From NCBI RefSeq assembly GCF_029867415.1, contig NW_026705443.1, forward strand, positions 1 to 64,000: a DNA stretch of 64,000 bases, in the 5' to 3' direction. This stretch comes from Vicia villosa (taxonomy: Eukaryota > Streptophyta > Magnoliopsida > Fabales > Fabaceae). The notes beneath the pieces are model-generated. The model ran no database searches and was not told the DNA's origin. It saw only the letters and a program-made list of their open reading frames with translations. A program made the position numbers and the translations under genes. Positions 33,847-44,852 of this stretch are shown here, one piece after another. Numbering within the stretch: position 1 is the first letter of the stretch; the number at the start of each line of letters is the position of its first letter.

Positions 33847-35880
33847 CTATGTTGCAGGTGGTCCCTGGGATGATGAAGCAATCTCAGCTTCATTTGTCTT
33901 AGTCTTTGCAGCCTTAGTAGCCTTAACCTTTGCAGCACCCTTAACCTTTGCAGCACCCTTAACTTTAGCAGCACCCTTACCCTTAGCAGCACCCTTACCC
34001 TTAGCAGCACCCTTAGTCTTTGCCTTCTTGTTCCCACCAACAGGTATGGATCTATCTGCAGCTCTTTCACCCTTGCAACTTCTTATGTTATGTCCAACAG
34101 CTCCACATTTCCTACATGAGACTGTTGACAAAGTCCTTGGCAGCATATTAAGGTTTCTTGGCTCATCATTTGACTTGTTCCTCATCTTTTTGGGCGCCCA
34201 ATAGCCCTTCTCATCAAGGGTGGGTTGACTGCAACTTCTCCATCAATAACAGGCCACAATTGTGGTCCATTAGTTTGATAAATTATGTTGCCATAACACT
34301 CCAAATATTTAGCAGTCCTACAAATAACAGCCATAACACTTGATTAACATCAAACATTTAAAACTTAGCAGTCATACAAATTACATATAGCTACAAATTA
34401 CATAAAACTCTTACTTGTAATAATCATCAACATAATCTTCTGGAGATTTCTTCATTTTCCACATACATGAGATTGCATGGCTGCAAGGAATACCATTCAA
34501 CATCCATTTCCTGCATGAACATGTTCTCTCTTTGAGATTGATACAGAAAGTGTCTCTCCCATTAGTAACTCCAAATATTGCCATGTCATCATCACCATGC
34601 CATGTAGGAGTCCAGCCATGAGCATTCTTCTTGTTCTTTTCAATAATAACTTGGATATTAGGGCATATCACTCCATTGTACTTTTGCATCATTTCCTTGT
34701 GACTTGTAATCCTCTTGGTGATGTAATGTTTAATTCCCTCTAACAAGCTTATAATTGGTTTGTCCCTGTGTTCCAAAATAGCTATGTTAAATGCCTCACA
34801 CCAATTATTAACTTGAAGATCACACTTAACATGTGTCTTGAAGTGTGATCTAGACCAAAATTTTGCAGGTATTTCCTTAATATCTTTCCAAGCCTCTTCA
34901 TCCAGCCCTCTTACTAAACCTCAAATGATAATTGCAGCCTTCTTCACAATTGACCACCATCCTTTTTGCATCATTTTTTTTGAAGTACACATTTTTGTTG
35001 TTAACCATTGCATACTCCTTGACAGCATCCTTAATGATATCCTTGTTGTTAAACACCAACCCTAACTTGAACCTTTTATCTCCACAACTTTGAAAATTTG
35101 GAAAATGTTCATACTCTTCTTCATCTTCACTACCAGGTGGAGTGTATAGCTGATCTGAGTCCTCATCCACAACATTCTCATTTGGCATTGATGATGTATC
35201 TGTAGGTAACACTGTAGTCCAATCCACTTCTATAGACTCTTCATCAGTATCAGGTGCAAAGTCATCATCATCATCATCTGTACCACCATCGATATTGTTT
35301 TCAGCATCATTCATGTTATCACCCTCACCATCAACATTTGCCTTTACTCCAACATCACCCTCACCATCAGCATTATCCTCTACACCAATATCATCCTCAC
35401 AATCAACATTATCCTCTACTTCAACATTTTTAGCACCTTCAGCATCACCCTCTACCTCATCATTTGTAGCACCTTCAGTATTTTCCACTCCTACACCATT
35501 TTTCTCACCCTCAACAGTTACATTAGTACCATCCACATCCATTTCTACACCCTCATCAACTATTTCAGGTATATCAATGGCATGCTCGACATATACATTC
35601 ACAATATCAAATCCCTCAACATCCTTGATAAACCTTAGTACATCCCTGTCATTTTCTATAGCTGTCAGACCCCTAGCAAAACTAAACCTAGGGTTCACAT
35701 ACCAAATACACTTCAGACTGGTATATCCCACCTCATGAATCAATTTCTCTAGTTCTATGTAGGATATATAATCAACATCCCATGCCCAATTCAATTCTGT
35801 AACTATCCCATCTAGGTACCATTTAACAGGACTGTGCACAAGTTTACCACGATGGTGAATCCTTAGCCTAATTTTTTGGG
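33847..35880 (-). pseudogene. MuDR-type transposase, catalytic core deleted
   Basis: On the minus strand, 34898-35839 encodes the N-terminal PB1-like part (KWYLDG, SLKCIWYV), a long acidic stretch with repeated EGDxGVxxNxD words, and the start of the MuDR DNA-binding domain (KLGLVFNNKDIIKDAVKEYA). It then changes frame near 34905 and jumps to the region C-terminal of the DDE core (EEAWKDIKEIPAKFW). SWIM zinc finger CSCRKWMLNGIPCSHA follows at 34411-34776, then a likely intron (about 34290-34408), and a last exon with LWPVIDGEVAVNPPL and a zinc knuckle CRKCGAVGHNIRSC, ending in alternating KGAAK repeats. An A-run near 34187-34191 is one base short and breaks the last exon. The DDE catalytic part is absent. 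Confidence 0.85.
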
Positions 35881-36287
35881 CAATAGCTGGCCTGAATAAG
35901 ACAAATTTTAGGGTTAGGTTTTTAGATTAAACAACGTTTCCTTTTCATTCGTAGGGACCACAATCAAATCACTACATTAAAAATTAGGGTTTCTAATAGT
36001 TGGGACCACATACAATATAAAACACATTGGGACCACAGACAAAGATGTTCAAATACGTACCTGAAGCAAAACTTTTCATCTTCTTTCAACTTTGATGAAA
36101 GTGGAACTGGGAACTTTTCTGACATTGCAATGAAGTTCAAGTCGAAGGTGGATGCACAACGGAGATGAACAAGGTTGAGCAGAAACTACGAGAACGGAGC
36201 AACTTAAGTATGTTATCTGAAAAAATTGAAGAAGACGAAGGTTTACGAAGGAAGATGAGGATAGGGCAACTGATGATGATGATGAAT

Positions 36288-36557
36288 TTAATCCATAAAA
36301 TAATAACATAAAATGTTTTATGAAAGTATTAAATATTAAGTTAATAATTAAAAATTGAATTTAAAATAAAAATAGTGATGTGGCAAGTGACTGGACTAAA
36401 TATTAGTTGCCATGTCATTAAAATTGCACTTAAGTGATGGGGGACCTTCAAATATTCACCAAAATTGAAAATGGGGGACCTGAAACTTAGCTTTTTTAGT
36501 TTGGGGACTAAAAAGTTAAAAACACCAAAATAGGAGGACTGAAAGTGCATTTAAGCC
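36288..36557 (-). repeat. right TIR of the MULE
   Basis: About 270 bp, the inverse of the left TIR. Terminal bases are CATTTAAGCC before the duplicated target. Confidence 0.9.
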
Positions 36558-36566
36558 TTTTATATA

Positions 36567-36960
36567 TTGCATTCACGTCTTGATATAAGCTATTCTCTAT
36601 GCAGATTAAGTCAATACTTGTCAAGGCCAACAACTAGTCATATACAAGCAGCCACAAGAGGTTTGAGATATATATCTAGAGAAATGTTATGGTTACACGT
36701 AATGTTACACATACACCGTATTATACTACAGTTTGGTTTTTTTAAGTCTTTAATAATTATTTTTTATTTGTTATGATACAAAAAATCAAATGGGCCATGC
36801 TGTATTTTGATACGGTGTAGGCATAGGTGTTGAATTCTGGTGTACATATATCTATAGGATTATTTTTCAAAGCTGAATCAAGCCTCAAAGGATCGGATTT
36901 AGAAACTTTAACCAGGGATGCCTTCTCAATCACTAGAAGATCAAATGAGCCTATATATTG
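36567..36960 (+). pseudogene. copia RT / RNase H pseudogene, part 3
   Basis: After the MULE the copia frame resumes with RLDISYSLCRLSQYLSRPTTS and QAATRGLRYI (36567-36678), the C-terminal end of RT. A 167-bp insertion follows. At 36855-36960 the start of RNase H appears as GLFFKAESSLKGSD and a degenerate TRRS stretch. After 36960 the similarity is lost. Confidence 0.75.
36679..36845. mobile_element. small MITE-like insertion with 9-bp duplication
   Basis: ATATATCTA occurs at 36670-36678 and 36846-36854, flanking 167 bp that interrupt the copia RT/RNase H relic. An inverted ACACCGTATTATA/GATACGGTGT pair lies inside, but the ends do not match each other well. The interruption of a known frame plus the duplication supports an insertion; the family is unclear. 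Confidence 0.45.
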
Positions 36961-38874
36961 AGACTGAGCCCAACCTATAGGATTAAGAGTTGAAATAGTA
37001 ATTCTTTATTTTACATTTGCCTTTTCTCTCTGATTCATCACTTAAGAGAGAATCAAGAATCAACTTTTGTTGCCCATGTATATACATGATATATTTGTTA
37101 TTGAACAAGAAGAGAACATGGAAGAACTCAATATGGGAAGAAGATACATGATACTTTTGTTAAACTAAGGAGTGCATGATATATTGTTTATTAGTATTTT
37201 TCGTAAACATTAAACTTTATTTATTTAACCATCAAACTAATAGTCATTTTTAAGTGAATAAAATGTATAAATTTCATAAAATCTTGAAAATATTTGATAT
37301 TTTATCAAGTAAATTCATTTTAGTTTGTCACTTGAATAGAAAATTGGTATTTTCTCATTCTTTTCAAAACTTAATAGAATATTGTTTTTTCTTTCTTATA
37401 GTAAAACTTGTAAGTAATTTCCGTAGTGATAAATATATTAAATAATATAATAATTAGTCTTTCTGTTTTAAATTATAAATTTTTAGAGCATTCTACACAA
37501 TTTAAAAAATATGATTATTTTTGTATTAAAATGATAAATTATGTGTTAATTTATAAAATTATTATTAATTAGTGACATGAAAAAGAATAATTATTATATT
37601 CGTATTTTAGTATGGTAATGTAAAATAACTTATAATTCAATTTTTTTTTTTATATAAATCAATCCTTCATTTTAAAAGTATTACATTTTTTTTTTGAATA
37701 ATTTTCTATATATTATAAATGATTTATATATAACGATCAATGTGCAAGTGCCCTTGTTCTTATGTAATTCAATGCTAGGACTAGTCAATGTGTTGATCAA
37801 GAGATGACTTGGAAAAATTGAGTGAAGTGTACTTAGGATGGGCTTGTGTCGTGATAGAAAAGGAAGGAAAACTTATTGGTTGTACTCGGATCATACTTAA
37901 CGAATTCAATAAATATTGATGGTTATGGAGCTGATATTATAAGGTTATAAATCTTGTAATGTATACTTGCATTTATATGTTGTATTATTAACTTTTTATT
38001 ATAAGGGATGAGGAACTCTTATGAACTCTTTTTGTTGCATTAATATATAAGCATGCATTATGCGTGCAAAGTCAACAATGTTTTGGGTTAGTGGCCCAAT
38101 AAAAAAATTCATTCTTAATAGTTCAATATCTTTTTTCTCTAATATTACAATTGAACTTCAATTCATTCTTACCGTATATATGAGACTCTATTTACTTTCA
38201 CTTAAATTCTTCCAAGTGTTTGAACAATCACAAAGGTATATGGATAATAAAACGATCATTCTTGCACACTAAGAAAATAGAGGGAGGCATAATGTCTCAC
38301 ATACTGTCGGACATTTTTCTTAACATGTTGTTTCCTATTAGCATTTAGCTTAACATGTTGAGGTAACTTTGTTTCGCATATTGCTGACAAAATATTAACA
38401 ATCACATGTAATAATATATTTAATTTAAAATAAATTTATCCTTCACATTTCATCACAGTCGTTAACATTGACCTAGGTGAAATATAGCTTAAAAGTTAAA
38501 AATAAAGAAACACGTCTCATTAAATATATTTTATCTTGGTGGATTTATTGGTTGAGGTGAAAATTTGTTATGAAATTTGAAATTATTTTATAATAATATC
38601 AAATTCATTAAAATTGATTATCATGTCACCATATTCAACATAAAACAATTATTTTATTGTTTTTCTTCTCCTTGTAGATAGATCATTTATTTACCAAGAT
38701 AAATTCTATTAAACATTTTTTAATAAAAATTCTCAACACTTCCCAATTGAGTGTGATTTTGAGGGGAACTGGGGAAGTGGTAATTCATTATGATTTTGAG
38801 AGGAAGTGTTAGATAATGTGTAACGAAGTATTTTGTTATATTCATGTTAAGAGTAATGTAATCCATTTAATTTT

Positions 38875-38880
<6 letters not shown>
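36961..38880. other. AT-rich intergenic stretch
   Basis: About 1.9 kb of AT-rich sequence with T-runs and small scattered reading frames of at most 70 codons that resemble nothing. No gene, TIR pair or LTR recognised. Confidence 0.5.

Positions 38881-38934
<54 letters not shown>
38881..38934. repeat. (AT)n microsatellite
   Basis: About 27 uninterrupted AT repeats. Confidence 0.95.
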
Positions 38935-38940
<6 letters not shown>

Positions 38941-38942
38941 TA

Positions 38943-39121
38943 GAGTTAAATAAGTTTTGGTCCCTATAAATATTGTCGTTTTTATTTTTAATCCCTCCCT
39001 GTCTTTAGGTAACGATTTTTTTAAAAAAAACTGTTGTCAAAATCAGCTAAAATGTTGTCAAAATCCAAAAGAGACTAAAATAAAACTGCAATATTTATAG
39101 GGACCAAAAATTTATTTAATT
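38943..39121. mobile_element. MITE, about 180 bp
   Basis: The ends form inverted repeats of about 30 bp: left GTTAAATAAGTTTTGGTCCC, right GGGACCAAAAATTTATTTAA. The middle is A/T-rich and has no coding region. Terminal sequences of this kind occur in small Mutator-type or unclassified plant MITEs. A clean target duplication was not found, partly because the neighbouring sequence is AT repeat. Confidence 0.6.
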
Positions 39122-39134
39122 CTATATAATATTA

Positions 39135-40409
39135 TTTTATTTTGAAAAAAGAAATATATTATTATATTCCAAAACCAATGAAGTACAATCGTCCCTTAGG
39201 GTCCAGATAAGGAACAAACCAAACAAAATCAAAAGGAGAAAAAAACTAATTCATAAGAAGATGAGCAACATGCTCTCTATATTTCCTCTTCATCCATAAA
39301 CGATGAACTATGGTATCTATAATCTCTCCCGCTATATTTGTCGTATCTATACTATCATGAATTCTTTTATTTCTGTACTTCCAGCAACTATATACCGTCT
39401 CTGCAAAAGCTGTTTTAAGAAAGATACTTCTCCAATTCTTACTCTTGCTTTTTCCTTCAATCCAAGCCAATTCTTGTACCCATCCCTTAGGCCTGTGTTC
39501 AACATTTAACCATTCCAGTATCGTCTTCCATGTACCTTGCATACTTTCACAGGTAAAAAGAAGATGTTGGATAGATTCTATATCACCACAGAATACACAC
39601 CGATCATTTTCCACCATACCAAACTTGTACAGTCTTTCTTTAGTAGCCAATCTATTATGACAGGCTAGCCACAGAATAAACAAGGCTCTAGGTCGAGCTT
39701 CATTGTTGAAGAATACCTTCCTCCACAGAACCATCGGCTGCGGGTCCAATAGGCCATAATAAAATTTGCTGATACAAAATTTACGAGTTTGGCATAGTTC
39801 AGCCCACTGCACCATACTTTGCACCTTCCCTCGCTGGATTAAAATTCCTTTCAATATCCACGAGCACGAAACCTTAATCGGGACTGTCATAATGTCTGCG
39901 CCCTTTGTGTAGTAGGTGTGGATCCATTGGATCCACAGAGAATCTTCTTTCTTGCATAGGTTCCACAGGAGTTTCATCAAGCACGCATTATTCCAGCTTT
40001 GGAAATTTATAACATTCAATCCACCTTGGTTTTTGGATAAGCAAACTGTACTCCACGCAACGGGACTCTTTTTAGTGACATTACCTTTACCCGTCCAAAG
40101 AAAAGATCGACAAACAGCGTCCAGCCGCTTGATCACACCTTTAGGAAGGGGCATACAATGCATCCAATAGCTGGCTGTTGCAAAAATGACACTTCTTAAC
40201 AGCTGGGCCCTGCCGGAGTAGCTCAACAAATGGGCGTTCCAATGGTTGATTCTATTCATAATTTTATCCACCAGTCCCACACATTGAGAATTATTAAGCT
40301 TACGACCTGTCAACGGGATTCCCAAGTATCTGAACGGTAGTGGCCCTTTCTCAAAACCTGTTATTCCGGCCATCTGATTCTGTTCATTTTCATTCATACC
40401 ACCACAATA
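39135..40409 (-). mobile_element. 5'-truncated LINE (L1-type), TSD of 18 bp
   Basis: Flanked by AATTCTATATAATATTAT at 39117-39134 and 40410-40427. A 383-codon open frame (39246-40397, minus) is the C-terminal part of a non-LTR reverse transcriptase: PFRYLGIPLTGRKL, ATASYWMHCMPLPK, then the zf-RVT domain with CVFCGDIESIQHLLFTC, and a WKYRNKRIHD end. The RT catalytic region and the endonuclease are absent, as usual for 5' truncation. The open frame suggests a young copy. The 3' end (39135-39160) has only a weak A-rich tail on the minus strand. Confidence 0.88.
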
Positions 40410-40589
40410 AATTCTATATAATATTATATTAAACGATTTTCACAAATTATACTATTTAATTATTAAAGTTCCACTCTCTCTTTTTCTTCTATTATTTTTC
40501 TCAATTTTATTATTAACGTGACATAATTATATAAATTTTTGAAACAAAACAGTGCAATTATTGTTTGAAGATTCGTTCGTGTATATGTT

Positions 40590-41480
40590 ATTCTAAGAAC
40601 CGCACGTTCATATTTTCATATATTTTCATTTCCCTTTATTAGATTCTTGTAATTGATCATTGGAACTTGGAAGCTAACAAGGAAGCTAGGTAACTAATTT
40701 TTTAATGTAATATTTCTTGAATAAAACAAATTTCAAAGTTAGGTTCAAACCTTCCCACGAGATCCACCAATTAATTGTTTGCATCTTCACCAGCAAAATC
40801 AGACAACTAAGTAGTATTTTACACGGTTTGGAACATTAAGGCGCTTATATGGCGGTGGTCTTTTATTGGAAAAATTAAGCAAACCAAATATAACTTCTAT
40901 GATTTTAGCAAATTATCTTTGTTATATCTTTCTTAGTTTGTATTTGGTGCCTAATTTTCCTTTTCTCCGAGCTTTGCCTCGTCTTTTTGTAATCGTATAT
41001 AGAACTTTTGGTTGTTTAATATATTTTCTTGATTAAAAAAAAACTAAGTAGTATTTTATAACACAAATTAAAAAGTTAATTAAAAACCAATAGACAAACA
41101 ATTAAATCATTGGGGTTCTCTTGTTATAAATGTTTTTGGTAGAGGAAGCAACTTGTTAAGATTTTTCAGAGCAGAAATAAACATATAATATTTGTAGCAT
41201 GGCCAGCTAATATTTGTTATCTTCTAGTTATAATAATTAGACAAATTATTATTTCAATATATTCTTGATGTTGGCATGTCTCTAGGGTTTATCAATTCTA
41301 TATAGTTTAAGTATTTGCATTTGACATGCCAAATTTTTTTTGCATTTTTTTCTTCTAATAATTGTTTTCAATATATAATAGTTAATAGAGTTTGACTATA
41401 AAGTGGGGCTTTGGAGCTTTCGATCAAATATATTAAAATGGTTTTTCTGATTTTAATAAATGTAATGCAATTATATATGA
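40590..41480. repeat. segment duplicated at 58490-59130
   Basis: Long stretches match the second copy in the same orientation: the start at about 40610 with TTTCATTTCCCTTTATTAG, the words AAGCTAGGTAACTAATTTTTT and CTTCCCACGAGATCCACC, and the end near 41480. The copies differ by indels and scattered substitutions. Both lie beside DUF1442 genes, so the duplication probably involved the gene neighbourhood. Confidence 0.8.
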
Positions 41481-41654
41481 GCTCAGAGACAAATATATTT
41501 TCTTAATAAATTATGATTGACACAATTACAATTATACATCCGTGCTTAACTTAACTATGATACTTATTTTTTTTCTCTCTAAGAAAGATTATTTTTATCT
41601 AATACACAAAATATTAATTGAGCATTTATATTAAATATTACGCAATTATTTTTT
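41481..41654. other. unassigned AT-rich spacer
   Basis: No feature recognised. Confidence 0.5.
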
Positions 41655-41948
41655 GAAATTACATTCACCTCCTCTGAGTTCTATTAAAATAACATTGACA
41701 CCATTTTAGTTTTAAAATATACATACACCTCATACGAGGTCTATTAAAATGACACTGCCACTCCCTTCTAATTTATAGTGGCAGACAAAAACCGTAGGCA
41801 TAGATGACATTCATCAATGGTTTTTGGGTTTATCATTAAATATTTCCGTTAAATGTATGTTTAGGGGGAGTTAGTGTATATTTTAAAACTAAAGACGATG
41901 TCAGTGTCATTTTAACAAATCTCAAAGAAGGTGAGTGAATTTTTTTTA
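41655..41948. mobile_element. MITE, about 290 bp, long imperfect TIRs
   Basis: The left arm (from 41661, with TTAGTTTTAAAATATACA) pairs with the right arm (to 41945) over about 80 bp with roughly three quarters identity. The middle is short and non-coding. Confidence 0.6.
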
Positions 41949-42169
41949 TTGTTTATTTTTATAAGATATCAAATAAAGATATATTTGGTTTTAGAATCAC
42001 CTTCTCACAACAAACCCCAACAACTACAAATAATATCTTTGATTACAAATAATATCTTTTATGATAAAACTTTCAACTCACCCAACAAAAAATCTCAAGT
42101 GTAAATCATAAATACTTCACATTTAATATTTTTTTATATAAAAAGATACCATATGTTCTCTCATTTTTT

Positions 42170-42505
42170 ATGGAAACCGAGATATAAAGTATTTAGAAAA
42201 CACGTTTTCGAATTCAAACAACTATATTCTATCACATTTTAAATTTTTTATGAACCATTACCTCGGTTTCACTAAAAATTGAGGGGTAAACTATTAGAGG
42301 ACACATCTTCAAATCCCAGCTATCACATTCACTCACCTTTTAATTTTTTAATGACTATTACTTCGGTTTTATTGAAAATCGAGGGATACATTATTTAAAG
42401 GACACACATTTGAATCTCACGAACTACATTTTATTAGCTTTTAAATTTTAATTTTTTTAATAACTTATTACCTCAATTTTGCTGAAAATCGAGGGGGTAA
42501 AGTAG
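42170..42505. repeat. degenerate tandem repeat, period about 100-110 bp
   Basis: Words such as CATTACCTCGGTTT and AAAATCGAGGG recur at about 42259, 42358 and 42467, with a weaker first copy from 42175. Copies are heavily diverged. No coding content. Confidence 0.6.
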
Positions 42506-43280
42506 CGTAGTTTATTTTTTTATGTATTTTTATTAATGACCAATTTGATGGAAAATTAATTAATGAATCTTTGTCGTAACAATGGTCAAGATATTGCCTA
42601 CTCATCAATCCACATGAAACATTAATGATCCGCATGAAATTTTTCAAATCCATTTTATAAAGTATTGAACAAGAGTCCTAAACACATATCTTCTTCGTAT
42701 AGAGGATGATATGTATTTAGGGCTGTCATTATTTATGACACTTCTTTAAGGTTCTGTGTGTGTTATTTTTACTGTGTTGTACTTAGACAAGTGAAACTGA
42801 AAGTTACAAGTTAAATTTCATGATCAAATGATATCAATGTGTCAAAGTTACTAACATGACATCTCTGATAACTCTTCACCCTATGTTCGTAAAATAAAAT
42901 TCATCGTTGAATTGAAAACTATTGTCATATAGATCATATCTATAAAATTTCACATCAATAAAAAATCATTTGATATATTAAAGAGAATGATCAAAATTAA
43001 CCGTTTTTATAAAATTTTATAAGACAGTTTTTATGTATCTCGTTGACATGAAAAGTCCCATTATCTTCTTTTAGATTACAAGCCTTTTTGTTTCATCAAA
43101 TTTTATACTACTATTTTGTATTTTCTTAAAAAAGATAACTTATCATTAAACATCATACATAGACCTACTTTGAACACCACATGCAAGTTATTAAATTCCA
43201 TTGTCATATGGTTTTTTTATTTAATGATTCCAGTGCCAATTAAAACACCACATGCATATGTTCCGAATATGTTTCCTCCT
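42506..43280. other. spacer up to the DUF1442 copy A promoter
   Basis: AT-rich, no coding content. From about 43090 it aligns with the upstream region of DUF1442 copy C (from about 61890) and, inverted, with copy B (from about 58240). It contains the CATGCAAG and ACCACATGCATATG words shared by all three. Confidence 0.6.
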
Positions 43281-43285
43281 CTCTC

Positions 43286-43293
43286 TATATATA
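43286..43293 (+). promoter_or_regulatory. TATA box of DUF1442 copy A
   Basis: CTCTCTATATATACAAACATCC is conserved in all three copies. About 35 bp upstream lies CATGCATATG, which contains a CATGCA (RY) core, also conserved. Confidence 0.75.
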
Positions 43294-43365
43294 CAAACAT
43301 CCAGAACAATGAAATTCAAAACAGCAACATTTGCATCACACTACAGAATAATTCCTCTATTCGAA

Positions 43366-43758
43366 GGAGGAGGATTGCATCCCACTCTTTATGGAATGGT
43401 TTGCTATGAGTCGTTCGAAGGGAATTAAGGAAGGTAAATTGGGGGTGTTTTGGTTGGTCACTTGTTGGATTATTTGGTTGACAAGGAATGGCGTTTGCTT
43501 CAAAAATGAAGTTTGGAATATAAATGATATAGTGTGGAAAATCAAATTTTTGATGTGGAGGTGGTCCTTCTTTGGTGATATTACATTCTCCAAATGTAAC
43601 TTTTACGATTTTTGCAAAGACCCGTTGTCGTTTTTATCGTGATTGTATTTGGTTTGTAATTTCGCTTTTTTGTCGGTTTTTTGCCGGTCTTGTGTAACAA
43701 GGTTGGAGAACCCTTAGTTCTCCCGTTAATATATTTCTTGCTTACACAAAAAAAAAAA
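43366..43758 (+). mobile_element. 5'-truncated LINE in the leader of DUF1442 copy A
   Basis: The 15-bp word ATTCCTCTATTCGAA occurs at 43351-43365 and 43759-43773. Between them are 393 bp ending in an A-run. The frame 43391-43642 is the far C-terminus of a LINE protein (LVTCWIIWLTRNGVCFKNE, then DIVWKIKFLMW). It is inserted between the expected transcription start and the ATG of copy A, in the 5' leader. The clean duplication and poly(A) tail support a recent event. Confidence 0.9.
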
Positions 43759-43836
43759 ATTCCTCTATTCGAAATATCCAATTCCATCAAAGAAAATATT
43801 CAGAGGACTATTACACGAGTCACATAAATCAAAACC

Positions 43837-44187
43837 ATGTCTTCTTGGTCTGCGGAAAATGCCTCAAAAGCCTTTCTCAGCACTTTGAAAATGGTCAGTA
43901 TATATATAATCATCATTATTTTCTTGTCACAACTTTTCAATTAATATATATTATCTTGTAAAAGTTTTCCTTTCTACAACAATTTTTTTTTTTTCTGATC
44001 TGATTTTTGGTTGTATTTGAATAGGGTCAAAAGGCAAAAGAACCATCTGTTGTTGAATATATATATATCAGCACTAGCAGCTGGAATGAGCAAGAGTGCT
44101 CGAAGCCAGTGGATTGTGAAGGTTGATAGATATACCGGTGAAGAACATGTGTTTAGAGTTAGACTTCCACTAGGAAAAGTTATATAA
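43837..44187 (+). pseudogene. DUF1442 gene copy A: internal deletion and frameshift
   Basis: Exon 1 (43837-43893) encodes MSSWSAENASKAFLSTLKM, differing from copy B at few positions. The intron is 43894-44024. Exon 2 begins GQKAKEPSVVEY at 44025, but four extra bases in an AT tract (GAATATATATATATC) shift the frame, and translation stops after about 15 more codons. The DNA then passes from ...GCTGGA straight to ATGAGCAAG, missing about 420 bp (about 140 codons, roughly residues 39-178 of copy B). The C-terminal SQWIVKVDRYTGEEH and the final LPLGKVI remain. The 3' flank is conserved with copy B. The product of the family is a plant-specific protein of unknown function; this copy cannot make it. 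Confidence 0.9.
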
Positions 44188-44852
44188 GCTCAATCAAAAT
44201 GCATTGTTGGAAACTTTGAATATAAATGATTCAATATTGATTTGACACAACAAATCGACAACATCATGATAGCATAGAATTTAAAATTTGCAATTAGGTC
44301 TTCATTTATTTTGTAGGTAGAAGATATAAAAACAGCAAGGAGTTAGTCCTATTTCAAATGTACTTGTACAAAGCAAATTGTAGAGACATGTATTACCAAA
44401 TTTGTTTTAATTTTTTTGTTCATGTTTTGGAAAGATGTACTAAAATTTCTTTTTGATATCAATATGGAAAGATGTACTAAAATCCTTAAAGTATTATTAT
44501 TTTTATTGGATCACACGAGCATGCTTTAAAAAACGGTCTGCGACTGTGAATACTGCTGCAATAAAACAGTTTTGACAGATATTGATATCGATACCGTTAT
44601 TACTGTTTCTTATATTAAAGAACAAATTGTCATTAATTCACACTACGACAACTGCCATATATTTATACCGACCGAAATCGCAAAATTTTTTACGCGATCT
44701 TGATCACGAGTATAGCAAGAGATTGAAAAGTTATAAAATTTACTACTTGAGTTAGGCCTTTCATAGCTCACAGCATGAATCCATGTGAAAGAAAGACAGC
44801 ATCCAGAAGCAAGGTACAAGATACATTATGGAAAATGTTACCTGTTCCAACA
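44188..44852. other. 3' flank of copy A and spacer
   Basis: The first 200 bp resemble the region downstream of copy B in inverse orientation (GGAGTTAGTCCTATTTCAAA). The rest is unassigned. Confidence 0.5.

Larger units (their letters stand above)
32389..36557 (-). mobile_element. Mutator-like element (MULE), 4169 bp, long TIRs
   Basis: Perfect 9-bp duplication TTTTATATA at 32380-32388 and 36558-36566. Terminal inverted repeats of about 270 bp (32389-32659 and 36288-36557) start GGCTTAAATG and are nearly identical. Inside are a MuDR-type transposase pseudogene on the minus strand and a GRF zinc-finger gene on the plus strand. The catalytic core of the transposase is missing, so this copy cannot move itself. 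It was inserted in the copia RT relic. The strand given follows the transposase. Confidence 0.95.

Noticed and set aside
33842..34204. 120-codon alanine-rich frame on the plus strand
   Set aside because: Antisense shadow of the lysine/alanine repeat tail of the MULE zinc-knuckle exon.
35295..35738. 147-codon serine/threonine/proline-rich frame
   Set aside because: It lies antisense to the acidic repeat stretch of the MULE transposase; the composition mirrors that strand.
38881..38934. Cruciform or origin-like AT tract
   Set aside because: A plain (AT)n microsatellite is sufficient explanation.
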